Of a DNA stretch of 64,000 nt, positions 17,482 to 26,534 are shown in pieces. The notes beneath the pieces were generated by a model, which saw nothing but the letters and a program-made list of their open reading frames with translations, ran no database searches and was not told where the DNA came from. Numbering within the stretch: position 1 is the stretch's first letter; every line of letters begins with the position of its first letter. The stretch is from Bacteriovoracaceae bacterium (GTDB taxonomy: Bacteria > Bdellovibrionota > Bacteriovoracia > Bacteriovoracales > Bacteriovoracaceae): contig JAIEMA010000016.1 of assembly GCA_019752535.1 (NCBI GenBank), positions 16,756 through 80,755 on the forward strand. Reading direction: 5' to 3'. The position numbers were made by a program, and so were the translations under genes.

Positions 17482-18279
17482 ATGCGCTTGCTGCTCATTT
17501 TATTTCTTATTGTTTCCTGTTCAAAAAAAGATGTTCGCTCATCAAGTCTTGGAACAAATCCTAACGAAAAAACGCAGTTTTATTTTTCAACAGCAACTTC
17601 TCTAACTGTTGAAGTTGCCTATGAGTCTGGGCATGAGCCATTTGCTGAAGGAACGACTATTACTCAAGGTGGTAATACCAATTCGATCTGGCAGATTTTA
17701 GATGAAAATCTCAATGCGCTCTTTCAAGGCCGCTCGACTTTACCGGTGATCACTGTGCCAAAGAAGCTGGCAGATATGAAAGAGATTCCCGACCAAAGCA
17801 AAACATCATGGACGGTGAGTGATATTATGTCACTGGCTTCCCGCTATCGCACGAATCAATCGACTCAGACTCATACTTATTTTTGGGTGATTTTTCTTGG
17901 TGGGCATTTTAATGATGGGACTCAAGATCTAGCCACTACGATCGGTGTCTCGGTGGGTGGGACAACGGTCATCGCCATTTTCAAAGACGTTGTGAATTCT
18001 ACTGGTAACAATCCGGGTGGGATCGTTCCTCGCTATGTCGAGCAATCAACAATCGTTCATGAAATCGGTCACGCTTTGGGATTAGTGAATAACGGACTCC
18101 CAATGCAGGAGTCACACCAAGACGATGCGCATGGGCATCACTGCAATAATCCTAATTGTGTGATGTACTGGCTCAATGAGGGCAAATCCGACATGATTCA
18201 ATTTGCGATTCGAATGAGCACTTCAGGGAGTGTCATCATGTGGGATCAGAAATGTTTAGAGGATGCGAGAAAGTTTTAA
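17482..18279 (+). CDS. Metzincin-like zinc metalloprotease lipoprotein
   Basis: Predicted lipoprotein of 265 aa (lipobox LIVSC, Cys13). HEIGHALGLVNNG (193-205) is a metzincin zinc site (HExxHxxG) with Asn in place of the usual third His/Asp. It is followed by a His-rich stretch and CNNPNCVMYW (Cys221, Cys226, Met228), a Cys-x4-C plus Met-turn pattern as in archaemetzincin-like peptidases. An extracytoplasmic peptidase anchored to a membrane is therefore likely; the substrate is unknown. No clear Shine-Dalgarno precedes the ATG, and TACGAT lies 8 nt upstream, so this too may be leaderless. The stop overlaps the convergent panE-like stop by 4 nt. Confidence 0.78.
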   Translation: MRLLLILFLIVSCSKKDVRSSSLGTNPNEKTQFYFSTATSLTVEVAYESGHEPFAEGTTITQGGNTNSIWQILDENLNALFQGRSTLPVITVPKKLADMKEIPDQSKTSWTVSDIMSLASRYRTNQSTQTHTYFWVIFLGGHFNDGTQDLATTIGVSVGGTTVIAIFKDVVNSTGNNPGGIVPRYVEQSTIVHEIGHALGLVNNGLPMQESHQDDAHGHHCNNPNCVMYWLNEGKSDMIQFAIRMSTSGSVIMWDQKCLEDARKF

Positions 18280-19232
18280 CTTTTACTTAGCTCTTCTAGT
18301 TGAGGGACTTTCAAATTTAATTTCTTACCAGTCAAAATAAGGTCATTTAAGTTTTTATTCATTTGTGGTTCCACTTTCGTGAAATGGACACTGAGATATT
18401 TCTCTAAATCAAAAGGCATGATGAAGAGGCATAATTTTATTAAAATTCGAAGAAAATATCGATTGATCAAAAATTGAATAGGGGGAGTACGAACGGAAAA
18501 TTTCTTAGCAGAAATCAAAAAAGCCTCTTTTAAAGCGCTAACGAAGAGATCAGCAGTGACTTGCGTTTGAAATGAGTTGAGTTTCCATTTTGCTCTTCTA
18601 AGCACTACAACAAAAACTAATAAAAAAGATCCTGCGAACTCAACGGCTGCTGGATTTTTAAATATATCTTTTCCGATAGCAGGGAATCCTGATTTTTTTA
18701 GAATTTTTACCAGAGGACTTACTCGTCTATCCTCTCCATCAAATGGTGACTTAGTGAAGGGGGGAAGCCAAAAAGCGACACCCTTCTCGATAGGGCCATT
18801 CTTATCAAGAGGAGTATAAAAAGCAATAAGCGTGATCACACCTGAAATAAGAGAAGCTAAGGGGAAATACTTTTTAAATTCATTAAAATCATTCTCTACT
18901 GGCTGAAGTGAAATGATGCTGGCCTCTTTATTAATTAAGGTCGCAAATTCAGAAAACCATGGAGTGTAAAGGGCATCGGAGGGAATAGTAAAAACAACAG
19001 CATCCCAAAGATGTGACTTAATTTCAGCATTGTGAGAGAGAACTTTAGGTGAACTCAACTTGAGAGGCTTTGGCTTTTTAGATTTATTGAGAGGAAAGAG
19101 AGTGAAGCCCTCTTTTATTAATTCATCCCTATATTTTTCTTTAACATAGAAGTAGACGTCGGCTCCTCCCCATTGAAAGTGACATCCATAAACCTGACCG
19201 ACAGTACCAGCACCAACAATAAGTATCTTCAT
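18276..19232 (-). CDS. Ketopantoate reductase-like (ApbA/PanE) NAD(P)-binding protein
   Basis: A 318-aa protein with an N-terminal Rossmann motif ILIVGAGTVGQVYG as in ApbA/PanE 2-dehydropantoate reductases, then VVFTIPSDAL and a helical C-terminal domain. The middle and C-terminal parts diverge from typical PanE (the NNP and family Lys/Glu are not obvious), so a role in pantothenate synthesis is uncertain and another 2-ketoacid reductase is possible. ATG 19232 is chosen; it begins 2 nt after the sbcC stop, implying translational coupling at the end of that operon. Confidence 0.65.
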   Translation of the reverse strand: MKILIVGAGTVGQVYGCHFQWGGADVYFYVKEKYRDELIKEGFTLFPLNKSKKPKPLKLSSPKVLSHNAEIKSHLWDAVVFTIPSDALYTPWFSEFATLINKEASIISLQPVENDFNEFKKYFPLASLISGVITLIAFYTPLDKNGPIEKGVAFWLPPFTKSPFDGEDRRVSPLVKILKKSGFPAIGKDIFKNPAAVEFAGSFLLVFVVVLRRAKWKLNSFQTQVTADLFVSALKEAFLISAKKFSVRTPPIQFLINRYFLRILIKLCLFIMPFDLEKYLSVHFTKVEPQMNKNLNDLILTGKKLNLKVPQLEELSKS

Positions 19233-19234
19233 GA

Positions 19235-22200
19235 TCAATTCCAAACCACATCAATGGTAGAGCTTCCCTTAGAATCTTTTTTCAAACGTAAATTCATCGG
19301 AAGGCGAGTTGAGAGTGATTTCACATGGGTGATGAGTCCAATTTGTTTTCCGCGCGAGCGCACTTGCTGAAGCATTTCCATGACATCTTCAAGTGAGTCT
19401 TCATCCAATGTTCCGAATCCTTCATCAATAAAGAAGCTTTCAATATCCGCCCTTCCGCGGGCCATCTCTGCGAGCGCAAGGGCCATCGCTAGAGAAACCA
19501 TGAAAGTCTCACCACCGGAGAGCGTAGAGACTTTGCGAATCAGGCCATCTCTCCAACGGTCAATGATCCAGAACTCTGGAACGAGTTTACCTTTACGAGA
19601 ATTGTGCTGAATTTCATAGCGACCAGAGCAGAGCTTTTGAAGCTCAACATTGGTTTGTTGAATGAGGGCCGACTCAACAAGTGAGAGCACATAGGTGCGC
19701 ATGTCATCTTGGCCTAATACATCGAGAAGCCTCTTCCAGCGATTGGCTTCTTGCTGCGCCTTTTTTTGCTCGTTTTCAAATATGGCCTTCTTCTCTTGGC
19801 GCTTTTCATCCTCTTGTAAAAGAGTTTTAAGTCTTCCTAACTCACTGGTGACACTTAAGAGAAGTTCGTTTTCCTTCTCAATCTCAAGGTTCACTTCATT
19901 AAGTAGTGGGGAGAGCACGTGTGTGGCTTCTTGGATTTGAACTTCTATCTTTCTTGTTTGATTCATGCGAGAGAGAAGTTCTGCAAACATTAACTCTAAC
20001 TGCTGAAGCTGCTCTTGGATTCTTCCGAGATTTGAGCGTGACTCAGAGAGGGTTGATTCTTTTTGGCGATGCTCTTGCTGAAGTAATTGATCTTTAGCCG
20101 TGAAATCTCTCCATTGATCGAGCTTCCCCTTAAGAATAATTGAGGGGGAGAGGCTTGGGTAAGATTGCAGAATTACTTTTTTACGATTTTCGGTATCCGA
20201 TTTAAGTTCACTGACCTCTTTGGCCAACTGGGAGACTTCGTCTTCTAAGCGCTTCAAATCCAGGAGGATTTCATCCTTTTGAGCTTGAAGTTTGTCGATA
20301 GTTTGTTTTTGTGTAGCGATATCTTTTAGATTCTCTTTCTCTTTTAAAAGTTGAGAGTAGAGAGATTCACTCCATACCACCTCGACCTGAACTATCTTGC
20401 TCAATCCTTTGAGTTGAAGAGATCTCTGAAGTGAGAGTTCTTCAAGACTCTTTTGAAGTGGAATCAGTTTTTCTTGAAGTTTGCTCCACTGAAGCCTTGA
20501 GCTCTCAAGTCTTTTCTGGATTTGATCTCTTTGATTTTCAGAAAGGGTGATGGCTTCATGGAGGGAATCAAGCTTTTTAAGTTCCGTCTCATCAAATGAG
20601 TCATCTATTTTTATCTCGCTTAATCTTTTCTCCAAAGATTGAATTTGTATTTCAGTCTTTTGGTATTTCATTTCAAGTTTCTTTAAAATCTCACTCTCAA
20701 GTGGCTCACTGGGCTTGCTCCACTCAGTCTTCATGATCCCTAGCTGCGTTGAAGGAATGGCTTGCAGGCAGTAGGGGCACTCTTTATCAGAGTGCGGATG
20801 AGATTTTAAGACTTCAATAGCTTCACGAAGCTTTTGATTTTCAATCTTCAATCGTAGCGATTCTAGTTTGGGCACTAATTCTTGAATCTCGCTTTTGAGG
20901 GGAGAGAGCTCTTTGTGGATTTTTTCACTCTCTTCTTTATGCATCTTTTGGCGAGTCAGGTTAATACTCATTTCACGCAACAGAGAAGTCCGCTCACTTG
21001 TCGTGAGTCGCTTCCAAGAGTCAGGCATAAGAGCGAGATTTTTTTCAATGGAATTTTTAAAAGTACTCTCTTCTCGGGCAAGCTCTTTGCCGGTCTCAGT
21101 GATGTTCTCCATCTGCTCTTTTATAGACTTAATCTCTTGTCCCTTTAGAGGGATATTGCGCTCAAGAGACTCCCATGTGGCCCAATCGATTTGATTGGTG
21201 TCTGAGAGTTGTGGCCATTGTCTCATGTCATTAAGAAGAGATAATTTCTTTTTTGATTGATCCAGATCAAGACTTAAAGACTCAAGACGCTTTCTGAAAG
21301 TTCCCTCGCGGACTCTCTTCTCTTCGAGCTGACGAGTTTTCTCCGAGAGTTTCGTTTCTTGAAGAGTGATGGCCTGAGCTTCAAGGTCATCGCTTTCGAG
21401 CTTTGGACGTTCTTTTTCAAATGCAGCTTCAAATTTTTTTAATTCATCATGATGCTCACGCCATTTGGACATGGCCGCATTGTTTTCATTGGTTTTCTCT
21501 TTTAAGATCTCTTGAGATTGTAGCAAGCGTGATTGAGCTTCTAAATGTTTTTGTGAAAATGTTTTGAGCTCCTCAATCCCTTGAGACCAAGGTCTGAGTT
21601 TTTTTAGTTTCTCAGAACTTAAAAGATGCGAGTCTTCATATTTTTTAATTTGTTGCTTGGCCGCTTCGACATCAAAAAGTGTTTCTTCTTTTAGGCTATG
21701 GACTTGGACATCTAAGCGCTGAAGTTTCTCTTGATTGGATTCCCATTTTTTCCTCGCAATACCACCCACCGCTTCAAGATTGTCGCTTGGATAGAGACGC
21801 TCAAGAATGTCTCGCCGCTCAGAAAAACTGGCCGTTAAAAAACGAGCAAATTCACCTTGATTTAAAATGACACATTTTGAAAACTGATCAAAATCCATTG
21901 ATAGGATTTGTTCAGGATTTGAATCGAGGACACGGGGTTCAGCATCATCAAAGAGCTGGTAGAAGAATCTCTCTGTCCTGGGATTTGAGAGTGGGTCTCC
22001 ATTTTTCTTTCGAACTGTAGTACTCCACTTGGCCAAATGCTTATGGCCTCTGACTGAAAAGATGAGATCAATGCTGGCATCTCTTTCACCAAGGCTTACG
22101 ATATCAGATTGGATCAATTGTCTTTTATAAATCTTTCCATAGAGAGCAAGGGAGATAGCATTTAAGAGAGTTGATTTTCCGGCACCAGTCTCTCCAGTAA

Positions 22201-22297
22201 TCGCGAAGAGGTCTTGGCCTGAGAGGACATCAAAATCAACGGTGTGCTCGCCTCGAAGAGAGGCAAGGTTTTTAATTTTAAGCTGATGGAGGCGCAT
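19235..22297 (-). CDS. sbcC: Exonuclease subunit SbcC (Rad50-like ATPase)
   Basis: SMC-like ATPase partner of the SbcD nuclease, which trims hairpins and blocked DNA ends. The 1020-aa chain has Walker A GETGAGKST (35-43), then NQGEFARFL, long coiled coils and the zinc hook CPYC (507-510) at mid-length. The returning coil ends in the ABC signature LSGGETFMVSLAMALALAE and Walker B FFIDEGFGTLD. This symmetry and length are standard for SbcC. It overlaps sbcD by 20 nt, and the panE-like gene follows at once. Confidence 0.96.
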   Translation of the reverse strand: MRLHQLKIKNLASLRGEHTVDFDVLSGQDLFAITGETGAGKSTLLNAISLALYGKIYKRQLIQSDIVSLGERDASIDLIFSVRGHKHLAKWSTTVRKKNGDPLSNPRTERFFYQLFDDAEPRVLDSNPEQILSMDFDQFSKCVILNQGEFARFLTASFSERRDILERLYPSDNLEAVGGIARKKWESNQEKLQRLDVQVHSLKEETLFDVEAAKQQIKKYEDSHLLSSEKLKKLRPWSQGIEELKTFSQKHLEAQSRLLQSQEILKEKTNENNAAMSKWREHHDELKKFEAAFEKERPKLESDDLEAQAITLQETKLSEKTRQLEEKRVREGTFRKRLESLSLDLDQSKKKLSLLNDMRQWPQLSDTNQIDWATWESLERNIPLKGQEIKSIKEQMENITETGKELAREESTFKNSIEKNLALMPDSWKRLTTSERTSLLREMSINLTRQKMHKEESEKIHKELSPLKSEIQELVPKLESLRLKIENQKLREAIEVLKSHPHSDKECPYCLQAIPSTQLGIMKTEWSKPSEPLESEILKKLEMKYQKTEIQIQSLEKRLSEIKIDDSFDETELKKLDSLHEAITLSENQRDQIQKRLESSRLQWSKLQEKLIPLQKSLEELSLQRSLQLKGLSKIVQVEVVWSESLYSQLLKEKENLKDIATQKQTIDKLQAQKDEILLDLKRLEDEVSQLAKEVSELKSDTENRKKVILQSYPSLSPSIILKGKLDQWRDFTAKDQLLQQEHRQKESTLSESRSNLGRIQEQLQQLELMFAELLSRMNQTRKIEVQIQEATHVLSPLLNEVNLEIEKENELLLSVTSELGRLKTLLQEDEKRQEKKAIFENEQKKAQQEANRWKRLLDVLGQDDMRTYVLSLVESALIQQTNVELQKLCSGRYEIQHNSRKGKLVPEFWIIDRWRDGLIRKVSTLSGGETFMVSLAMALALAEMARGRADIESFFIDEGFGTLDEDSLEDVMEMLQQVRSRGKQIGLITHVKSLSTRLPMNLRLKKDSKGSSTIDVVWN

Positions 22298-23471
22298 GGC
22301 GTGCTTCCTCCCATAAAAGTTTCATATCTTGAGTGAGCTCTGTGGGAACGGCCTCTTCTTCAGGAAATTTTGTGAGATAGAAAGATGAAAAAAGTTCTTC
22401 CGGAGTGAGACTTAATAGCTCAGTCCAGCTCTCTGTTGAGTCTTCTTTCTTTTCATTCATAAATTCAGGAACGATGCCTAAAAGATTCAATCCTAGCTCA
22501 TCGGCTTTAAGACGAATCTCTTCCATAAGTCCGGCCACTGGAGCTTTGAGTTTTATATACATTTCACAGGCCGCAGGAAGTTCACTCTGTTTTAAGTTCT
22601 CTAGAGCACTTGACCAGCTCTCTTCTGTGACATGAAGTGAAGCTAAAGTCCGATGAGTTGTTAGTGGAATGAGTGAATGGTGAAAGCGTCCAGAATTTTC
22701 AAACTCTAGAAGATTTAGAGTTTTTGGCGCAGTCTCTGAAAAGCGCATCGCTATTGGTGAGCCACTATAGCGCACAAGGGGCTTCTCTTTCTTAAGTGTT
22801 TGAGGTTTATGAATGTGTCCTAAGGCCGCATAGTCAAACTGGGAGATCCATTCAAGGGGAATGCTATCCAGTCCTGAGAGAGCGAGAGCTTGCTCTGAGC
22901 CAGCAGCTTCATACAGGCCAAAGAGATGATGAGCGAGAAGTATTTTCGCTTTAGTTTCAGGATGAGGATTTGTCCCAAGAAAGCGCTTAATAATCTTTTG
23001 CGTCCAATCATCTTGAGTAACGTCCTCATCTCGCTTCCATGGGGCAATTTCATGGTGGCGAAAATAAGGAAGCAGGCAGAGAGAGAGGAAATCTTTTGAG
23101 TCTTTGAATGGAAGTTTCGCCCAGTGTTCTGATTCATCTTCACGGATTCCTCCATAAAAATGAATCAACTCTTTATTGATGAGAGATGTCGGTGCATCAA
23201 GCAGTGTGGCCGAATCGTGATTGCCACCAATGAGCCAAAGATGAGTTGTTCCAAGCGAAGTGAGTTCAGAAACAAAATCATAAAAAAGTTTAAGGGCTTT
23301 ATGAGGAGGTTGAGGGACGTCAAAAATATCACCGGCAACAAGAAGATGATCAATTTTTTCATTTTTGATGATTGAGACGAGTTCTTGGAGAAACTTCTCT
23401 TGTTCAGGAAGTCTCTCCATGCGAAAGAGTTTTTTTCCAAGATGCCAGTCAGATGTGTGGAGCAGTTTCAT
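22278..23471 (-). CDS. sbcD: Exonuclease subunit SbcD (Mre11-like nuclease)
   Basis: Manganese-dependent phosphodiesterase-fold nuclease of the SbcCD complex (397 aa, usual about 400). The five metal-binding motifs are visible: TSDWHLG (Asp8, His10), VAGDIFD, GGNHDS, LAHHLFG and ALGHIHKPQ. AAGGGG precedes the ATG. It lies 15 nt after ricT and overlaps sbcC by 20 nt, in the usual sbcD-sbcC order. The complex acts in the cytoplasm in DNA end processing. Confidence 0.96.
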   Translation of the reverse strand: MKLLHTSDWHLGKKLFRMERLPEQEKFLQELVSIIKNEKIDHLLVAGDIFDVPQPPHKALKLFYDFVSELTSLGTTHLWLIGGNHDSATLLDAPTSLINKELIHFYGGIREDESEHWAKLPFKDSKDFLSLCLLPYFRHHEIAPWKRDEDVTQDDWTQKIIKRFLGTNPHPETKAKILLAHHLFGLYEAAGSEQALALSGLDSIPLEWISQFDYAALGHIHKPQTLKKEKPLVRYSGSPIAMRFSETAPKTLNLLEFENSGRFHHSLIPLTTHRTLASLHVTEESWSSALENLKQSELPAACEMYIKLKAPVAGLMEEIRLKADELGLNLLGIVPEFMNEKKEDSTESWTELLSLTPEELFSSFYLTKFPEEEAVPTELTQDMKLLWEEARHAPPSA

Positions 23472-23486
23472 GACGGCCCCTTAAGT

Positions 23487-25013
23487 TTAGGATTGTGGAG
23501 GTCGGTTTGGATTGCCGCCGCCACCTGGGCCGCCTCGTCCACCACCGCCGCGTCTTCTGCGTCTTCCTCCACCGCCACCACCATTATTGTTGTTATGCTG
23601 TGGCTGCCTAGGACCTTGGTTGTTATGTTGAGGGCGAGGGCGCTGATCACGATTTTGGTTATGATTATCTACGCGTTGAGGAGTGGGAGCTGGTAATGAT
23701 TCGCTCTCTTCTTCATTTCCTTCATCATCTTCTTCTGAATCTTCATCATCATCGTCATCAAGAATTTCATCCTCAGGCACGACGTATTGAATTTCATCTT
23801 CTTCGTCAGGCATGATTTTACGACGAGCATTGGCTTCTTCTGGCTCCTGAACTTCTGGTAAAGACCAATCAAGAGTGGTTGCACCGAAGAGATCTTGAAA
23901 AATCTTATCTGCAAAACCTTTCGCGCTCTCTTTGGCTTCTTTTACATCTATTTCGTATTGAGCGGCTTTTTCGGCCAGCACTCGATCAATACCGATGACC
24001 GTTTTTGAATTGTCTGTGATGCCATTTTCAAAATATTTTGGAATCTCAAGACCTTCAGCGAGACCATCCCACATGTCGGCGACATAACGGCGAATGACTC
24101 CATCAGGGGAGATCGTTTCAAATTGCTCTGTTAAAATATGAAGGCGAACAACTTTTCCAGCATTCCCATCTTTCGTTTTTACAATCGCATTGTCGCGTGG
24201 AAGTTTTTTTCTCTTCTCTTGATAAACTTCATCTTCATAAGTGAGGCAACACTTAAGCTGGCCACAAACACCATTGATCTTTGATGAGTTAAGGGAGAGG
24301 TCTTGATTCTTCGCGAGTTTAATTCCCACGTTGCCATACTTCGCCAGGAAGCTTGAACAACAGAGCTCTCTTCCACAAGGACCTAAACCACCAACTGAAG
24401 CGGCACGGTCACGAACAGAAATTTGGCGAAGCTCAATTCGCATTTTAAGTTCAGAGACCAACTGATGAACCAGGTTTCTGAAATCCACTCGTGTAGGAGC
24501 AGTAAAATAGAAGATGGCTTTTTTTCCAAGTGAGGAAAGCTCCACTTCAGTGAGGGCCATATCGAGCTGATTCTTTTCTATTAATCGATCCGCAATTTCG
24601 CGCAAACGACGCTCTTCCTTGAATTCATCTTCATCCGCTTTGATATCTTCAGCGCTCGCCGCTTTGGCAATACTGCGAATCGGGAGAATGCTTTTGTGGA
24701 AGAAGACATTGTAGGGAAAGGAGTTCACAAAACCCACGGCCATCCCGCGATCAGACATCGCTAAAACTTTTTGTCCGAGAGGATAATCGTTGTCGCCAAT
24801 ATAATAGGCTTGGGAGCGGTTATTGCCTGGAAAGCGAACGCGAACAAAACGCAAAACTTGATTGTCTTTAAACTCTTTAACCATTTCAGCATCCGCCGCA
24901 TCGAACTCGTTCAATGCTTCAGGGGCCTCAACATTTTCGTTTAAGGTTTCTTGTTCGTTCTCGATTATATTTTCTTCCGCTTCTTGCGGAGTGTCGTGTG
25001 ATGATGAATCCAT
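23487..25013 (-). CDS. ricT: PSP1-domain protein (RicT/YaaT-like) with acidic and Gly/Arg-rich tail
   Basis: Homologue of B. subtilis RicT (YaaT), the Fe-S-binding PSP1 protein that works with RicA/RicF on RNase Y-dependent RNA processing. The PSP1 core (about 50-300) has the expected cysteines: GPCGRELCCSSF (Cys213, 218, 219) and GVCGQLKCCLTYE (Cys250, 255, 256). Unlike the roughly 275-aa Bacillus protein, this 508-aa chain adds an acidic N-terminus, an Asp/Glu-rich block (413-437), an Asn/Gln/Pro stretch and a Gly/Arg tail (478-500) resembling RGG-type RNA-binding tails. Gene order tmk-holB-ricT is the same as in Firmicutes and supports orthology. RicA/RicF partners are not in this window. 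Confidence 0.88.
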   Translation of the reverse strand: MDSSSHDTPQEAEENIIENEQETLNENVEAPEALNEFDAADAEMVKEFKDNQVLRFVRVRFPGNNRSQAYYIGDNDYPLGQKVLAMSDRGMAVGFVNSFPYNVFFHKSILPIRSIAKAASAEDIKADEDEFKEERRLREIADRLIEKNQLDMALTEVELSSLGKKAIFYFTAPTRVDFRNLVHQLVSELKMRIELRQISVRDRAASVGGLGPCGRELCCSSFLAKYGNVGIKLAKNQDLSLNSSKINGVCGQLKCCLTYEDEVYQEKRKKLPRDNAIVKTKDGNAGKVVRLHILTEQFETISPDGVIRRYVADMWDGLAEGLEIPKYFENGITDNSKTVIGIDRVLAEKAAQYEIDVKEAKESAKGFADKIFQDLFGATTLDWSLPEVQEPEEANARRKIMPDEEDEIQYVVPEDEILDDDDDEDSEEDDEGNEEESESLPAPTPQRVDNHNQNRDQRPRPQHNNQGPRQPQHNNNNGGGGGGRRRRRGGGGRGGPGGGGNPNRPPQS

Positions 25014-25065
25014 AAAATATCCACTGTTTAGAAGTGGGTTATGGTCTCTTTCCTAAGAGGAGAAG

Positions 25066-25836
25066 TCAACGGTCAGCGCGGAATCTCGCTTGTAAGTAGG
25101 TATGAATCCACTGAAGTCGAACGTTGGCAGATTGGTGAAATGTTTCCAAACGCTGCCAGTCTTGAGTGAAGGTCAACAATTCCTGTTTTAGGCCAGCATC
25201 ACCTTCATTTTTTTGCTCATAACTTAGAAGTTCCTGAAAGAGATCTTCGAGTGGATAGTTTTTTTTCGCTTCCTCTAAAAACTGTGAAAGAGGGTAGCTG
25301 GTTTGAAATTTGGGTTTCAATTCGTTCAAAATCTTCAAAGGCTTCTCTGGGATTTCATTGCACAGCGTGAATTTAACCGCCCGTGAATCTATGGTGGAGA
25401 GCAGTTTATGGCCATGAGGATTAAGCCAAAAGAAAGTCACGTCACCTTCCGACTCTTCCAAGCTTTTAAGAAGTTTGTTCGCAATGATAGCAGAAACGCG
25501 CTCGACATCTTCAACCACGACAAAGCGGCGCTGACTGCTGAGGCCTCGATAGGAGAGGAAACTTAACAAACTTGAGAAATCCTCAACTCTATAATTTGTC
25601 ACTTCGTTATCATCATTCAATGGCGGTGAGATCCACAGGAGATCAGCATCACTGAGAAGATTTTGAGGAATGATCTTGCGAGATTCAATCTCACTCCAGT
25701 AGCGGCGAATAAAAGTCTGCGTCCACTCTTTTTGCAATTCGAATTCGCCCTGACGCCCATTCAAAATATAAAAATGCGCCAACTTCCCTGAAGTCGCTCG
25801 TTTTAAAAGTTTTTGCATTAACTCTTGAGGCTTCAA
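25066..25836 (-). CDS. holB: DNA polymerase III delta-prime subunit-like
   Basis: Clamp-loader subunit of 256 aa, shorter than E. coli HolB (334 aa). The AAA+ core has a degenerate P-loop (LNGRQGEFELQ) without GKT, as expected for the non-hydrolysing delta-prime subunit. The conserved VVEDVERVSAIIANKLLKSLEE follows, then the sensor-1 region FFWLNPHGHKLLSTIDSR. Context supports the call, because tmk is immediately upstream (4-nt overlap) and ricT downstream. Start TTG 25836 follows AGGA at a suitable distance. The C-terminal oligomerisation domain is short. Confidence 0.85.
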   Translation of the reverse strand: MKPQELMQKLLKRATSGKLAHFYILNGRQGEFELQKEWTQTFIRRYWSEIESRKIIPQNLLSDADLLWISPPLNDDNEVTNYRVEDFSSLLSFLSYRGLSSQRRFVVVEDVERVSAIIANKLLKSLEESEGDVTFFWLNPHGHKLLSTIDSRAVKFTLCNEIPEKPLKILNELKPKFQTSYPLSQFLEEAKKNYPLEDLFQELLSYEQKNEGDAGLKQELLTFTQDWQRLETFHQSANVRLQWIHTYLQARFRADR

Positions 25837-26513
25837 ACTCTTCCTCGGGCCGAAAGAATGTTCATGATAGCTTCACTCACAAGCTTCTCTTCTTGATCGG
25901 CATTGATACGAACAATACGCTTGGGATAAAGCTGAGCCAGTTTGCGGTAGCCACTGACGAGTTTTTCTTGGAATTCGACTCTTCTGGATTCGAAATAATC
26001 TTTCTCCTGACCTCTGGCCGCTTGGCGCTTGAGAGAGGTTTCGACATCAATATCTAAAAAAAATGTCACGTGTGGAAGAGTGTTAAGCGGAGCAAATTGA
26101 TGAAGTTGCCAGATCATATCGACGCTTCGGTTTTGCGCCAATGCTTGATAAACCAAAGTGCTATCAACATAGCGATCCAAAAGAACGATGGCCTTGGGAT
26201 TTTCAAGAAAAGGGAGAATCTTCTCTTTGAGAAGCTGGGCCCTTGAAGCTAAGAAAACAAATGTTTCACAAAGGGGATCGAGCTCTTTTTCTTGACCCAA
26301 AATTGAACTGCGAAGTTTTTCTCCAAAGCTCGTTCCCCCCGGCTCGCGCAGTCGCAAAACAGGGCGATCAAGTTTCTTAAAATAATCTTCAAGGATTTGC
26401 AGTTGAGTGCTTTTGCCTGAGCCTTCTACTCCTTCAAAACTTAAAAAAAGTCCGCTCGAAGGAGGGCCAAAGACACTACTAAAATTGGAGAGATCAGATT
26501 CTAAAATCACCAA
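25833..26513 (-). CDS. tmk: Thymidylate kinase
   Basis: dTMP kinase that makes dTDP for DNA synthesis. The P-loop FEGVEGSGKSTQ, the DR(x)PGG-like LREPGGTSFGEKLR and the VLLDRYVDSTLVYQ segment are all present, in a typical 200-aa core. The start is uncertain: TTG 26513 or GTG 26510 gives an N-terminal extension of about 22 residues compared with most Tmk proteins, there is no ATG before the P-loop, and no clear Shine-Dalgarno is seen. It lies 21 nt after the GYF-domain gene and overlaps holB by 4 nt. Confidence 0.93.
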   Translation of the reverse strand: MVILESDLSNFSSVFGPPSSGLFLSFEGVEGSGKSTQLQILEDYFKKLDRPVLRLREPGGTSFGEKLRSSILGQEKELDPLCETFVFLASRAQLLKEKILPFLENPKAIVLLDRYVDSTLVYQALAQNRSVDMIWQLHQFAPLNTLPHVTFFLDIDVETSLKRQAARGQEKDYFESRRVEFQEKLVSGYRKLAQLYPKRIVRINADQEEKLVSEAIMNILSARGRV

Positions 26514-26534
26514 CGAAGGCTAACAAAGCGTGAC

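Noticed and set aside
23516..23700. G/C-rich low-complexity stretch as a DNA repeat
   Set aside because: It is the in-frame coding sequence for the Gly/Arg- and Asn/Gln-rich tail of the RicT homologue.
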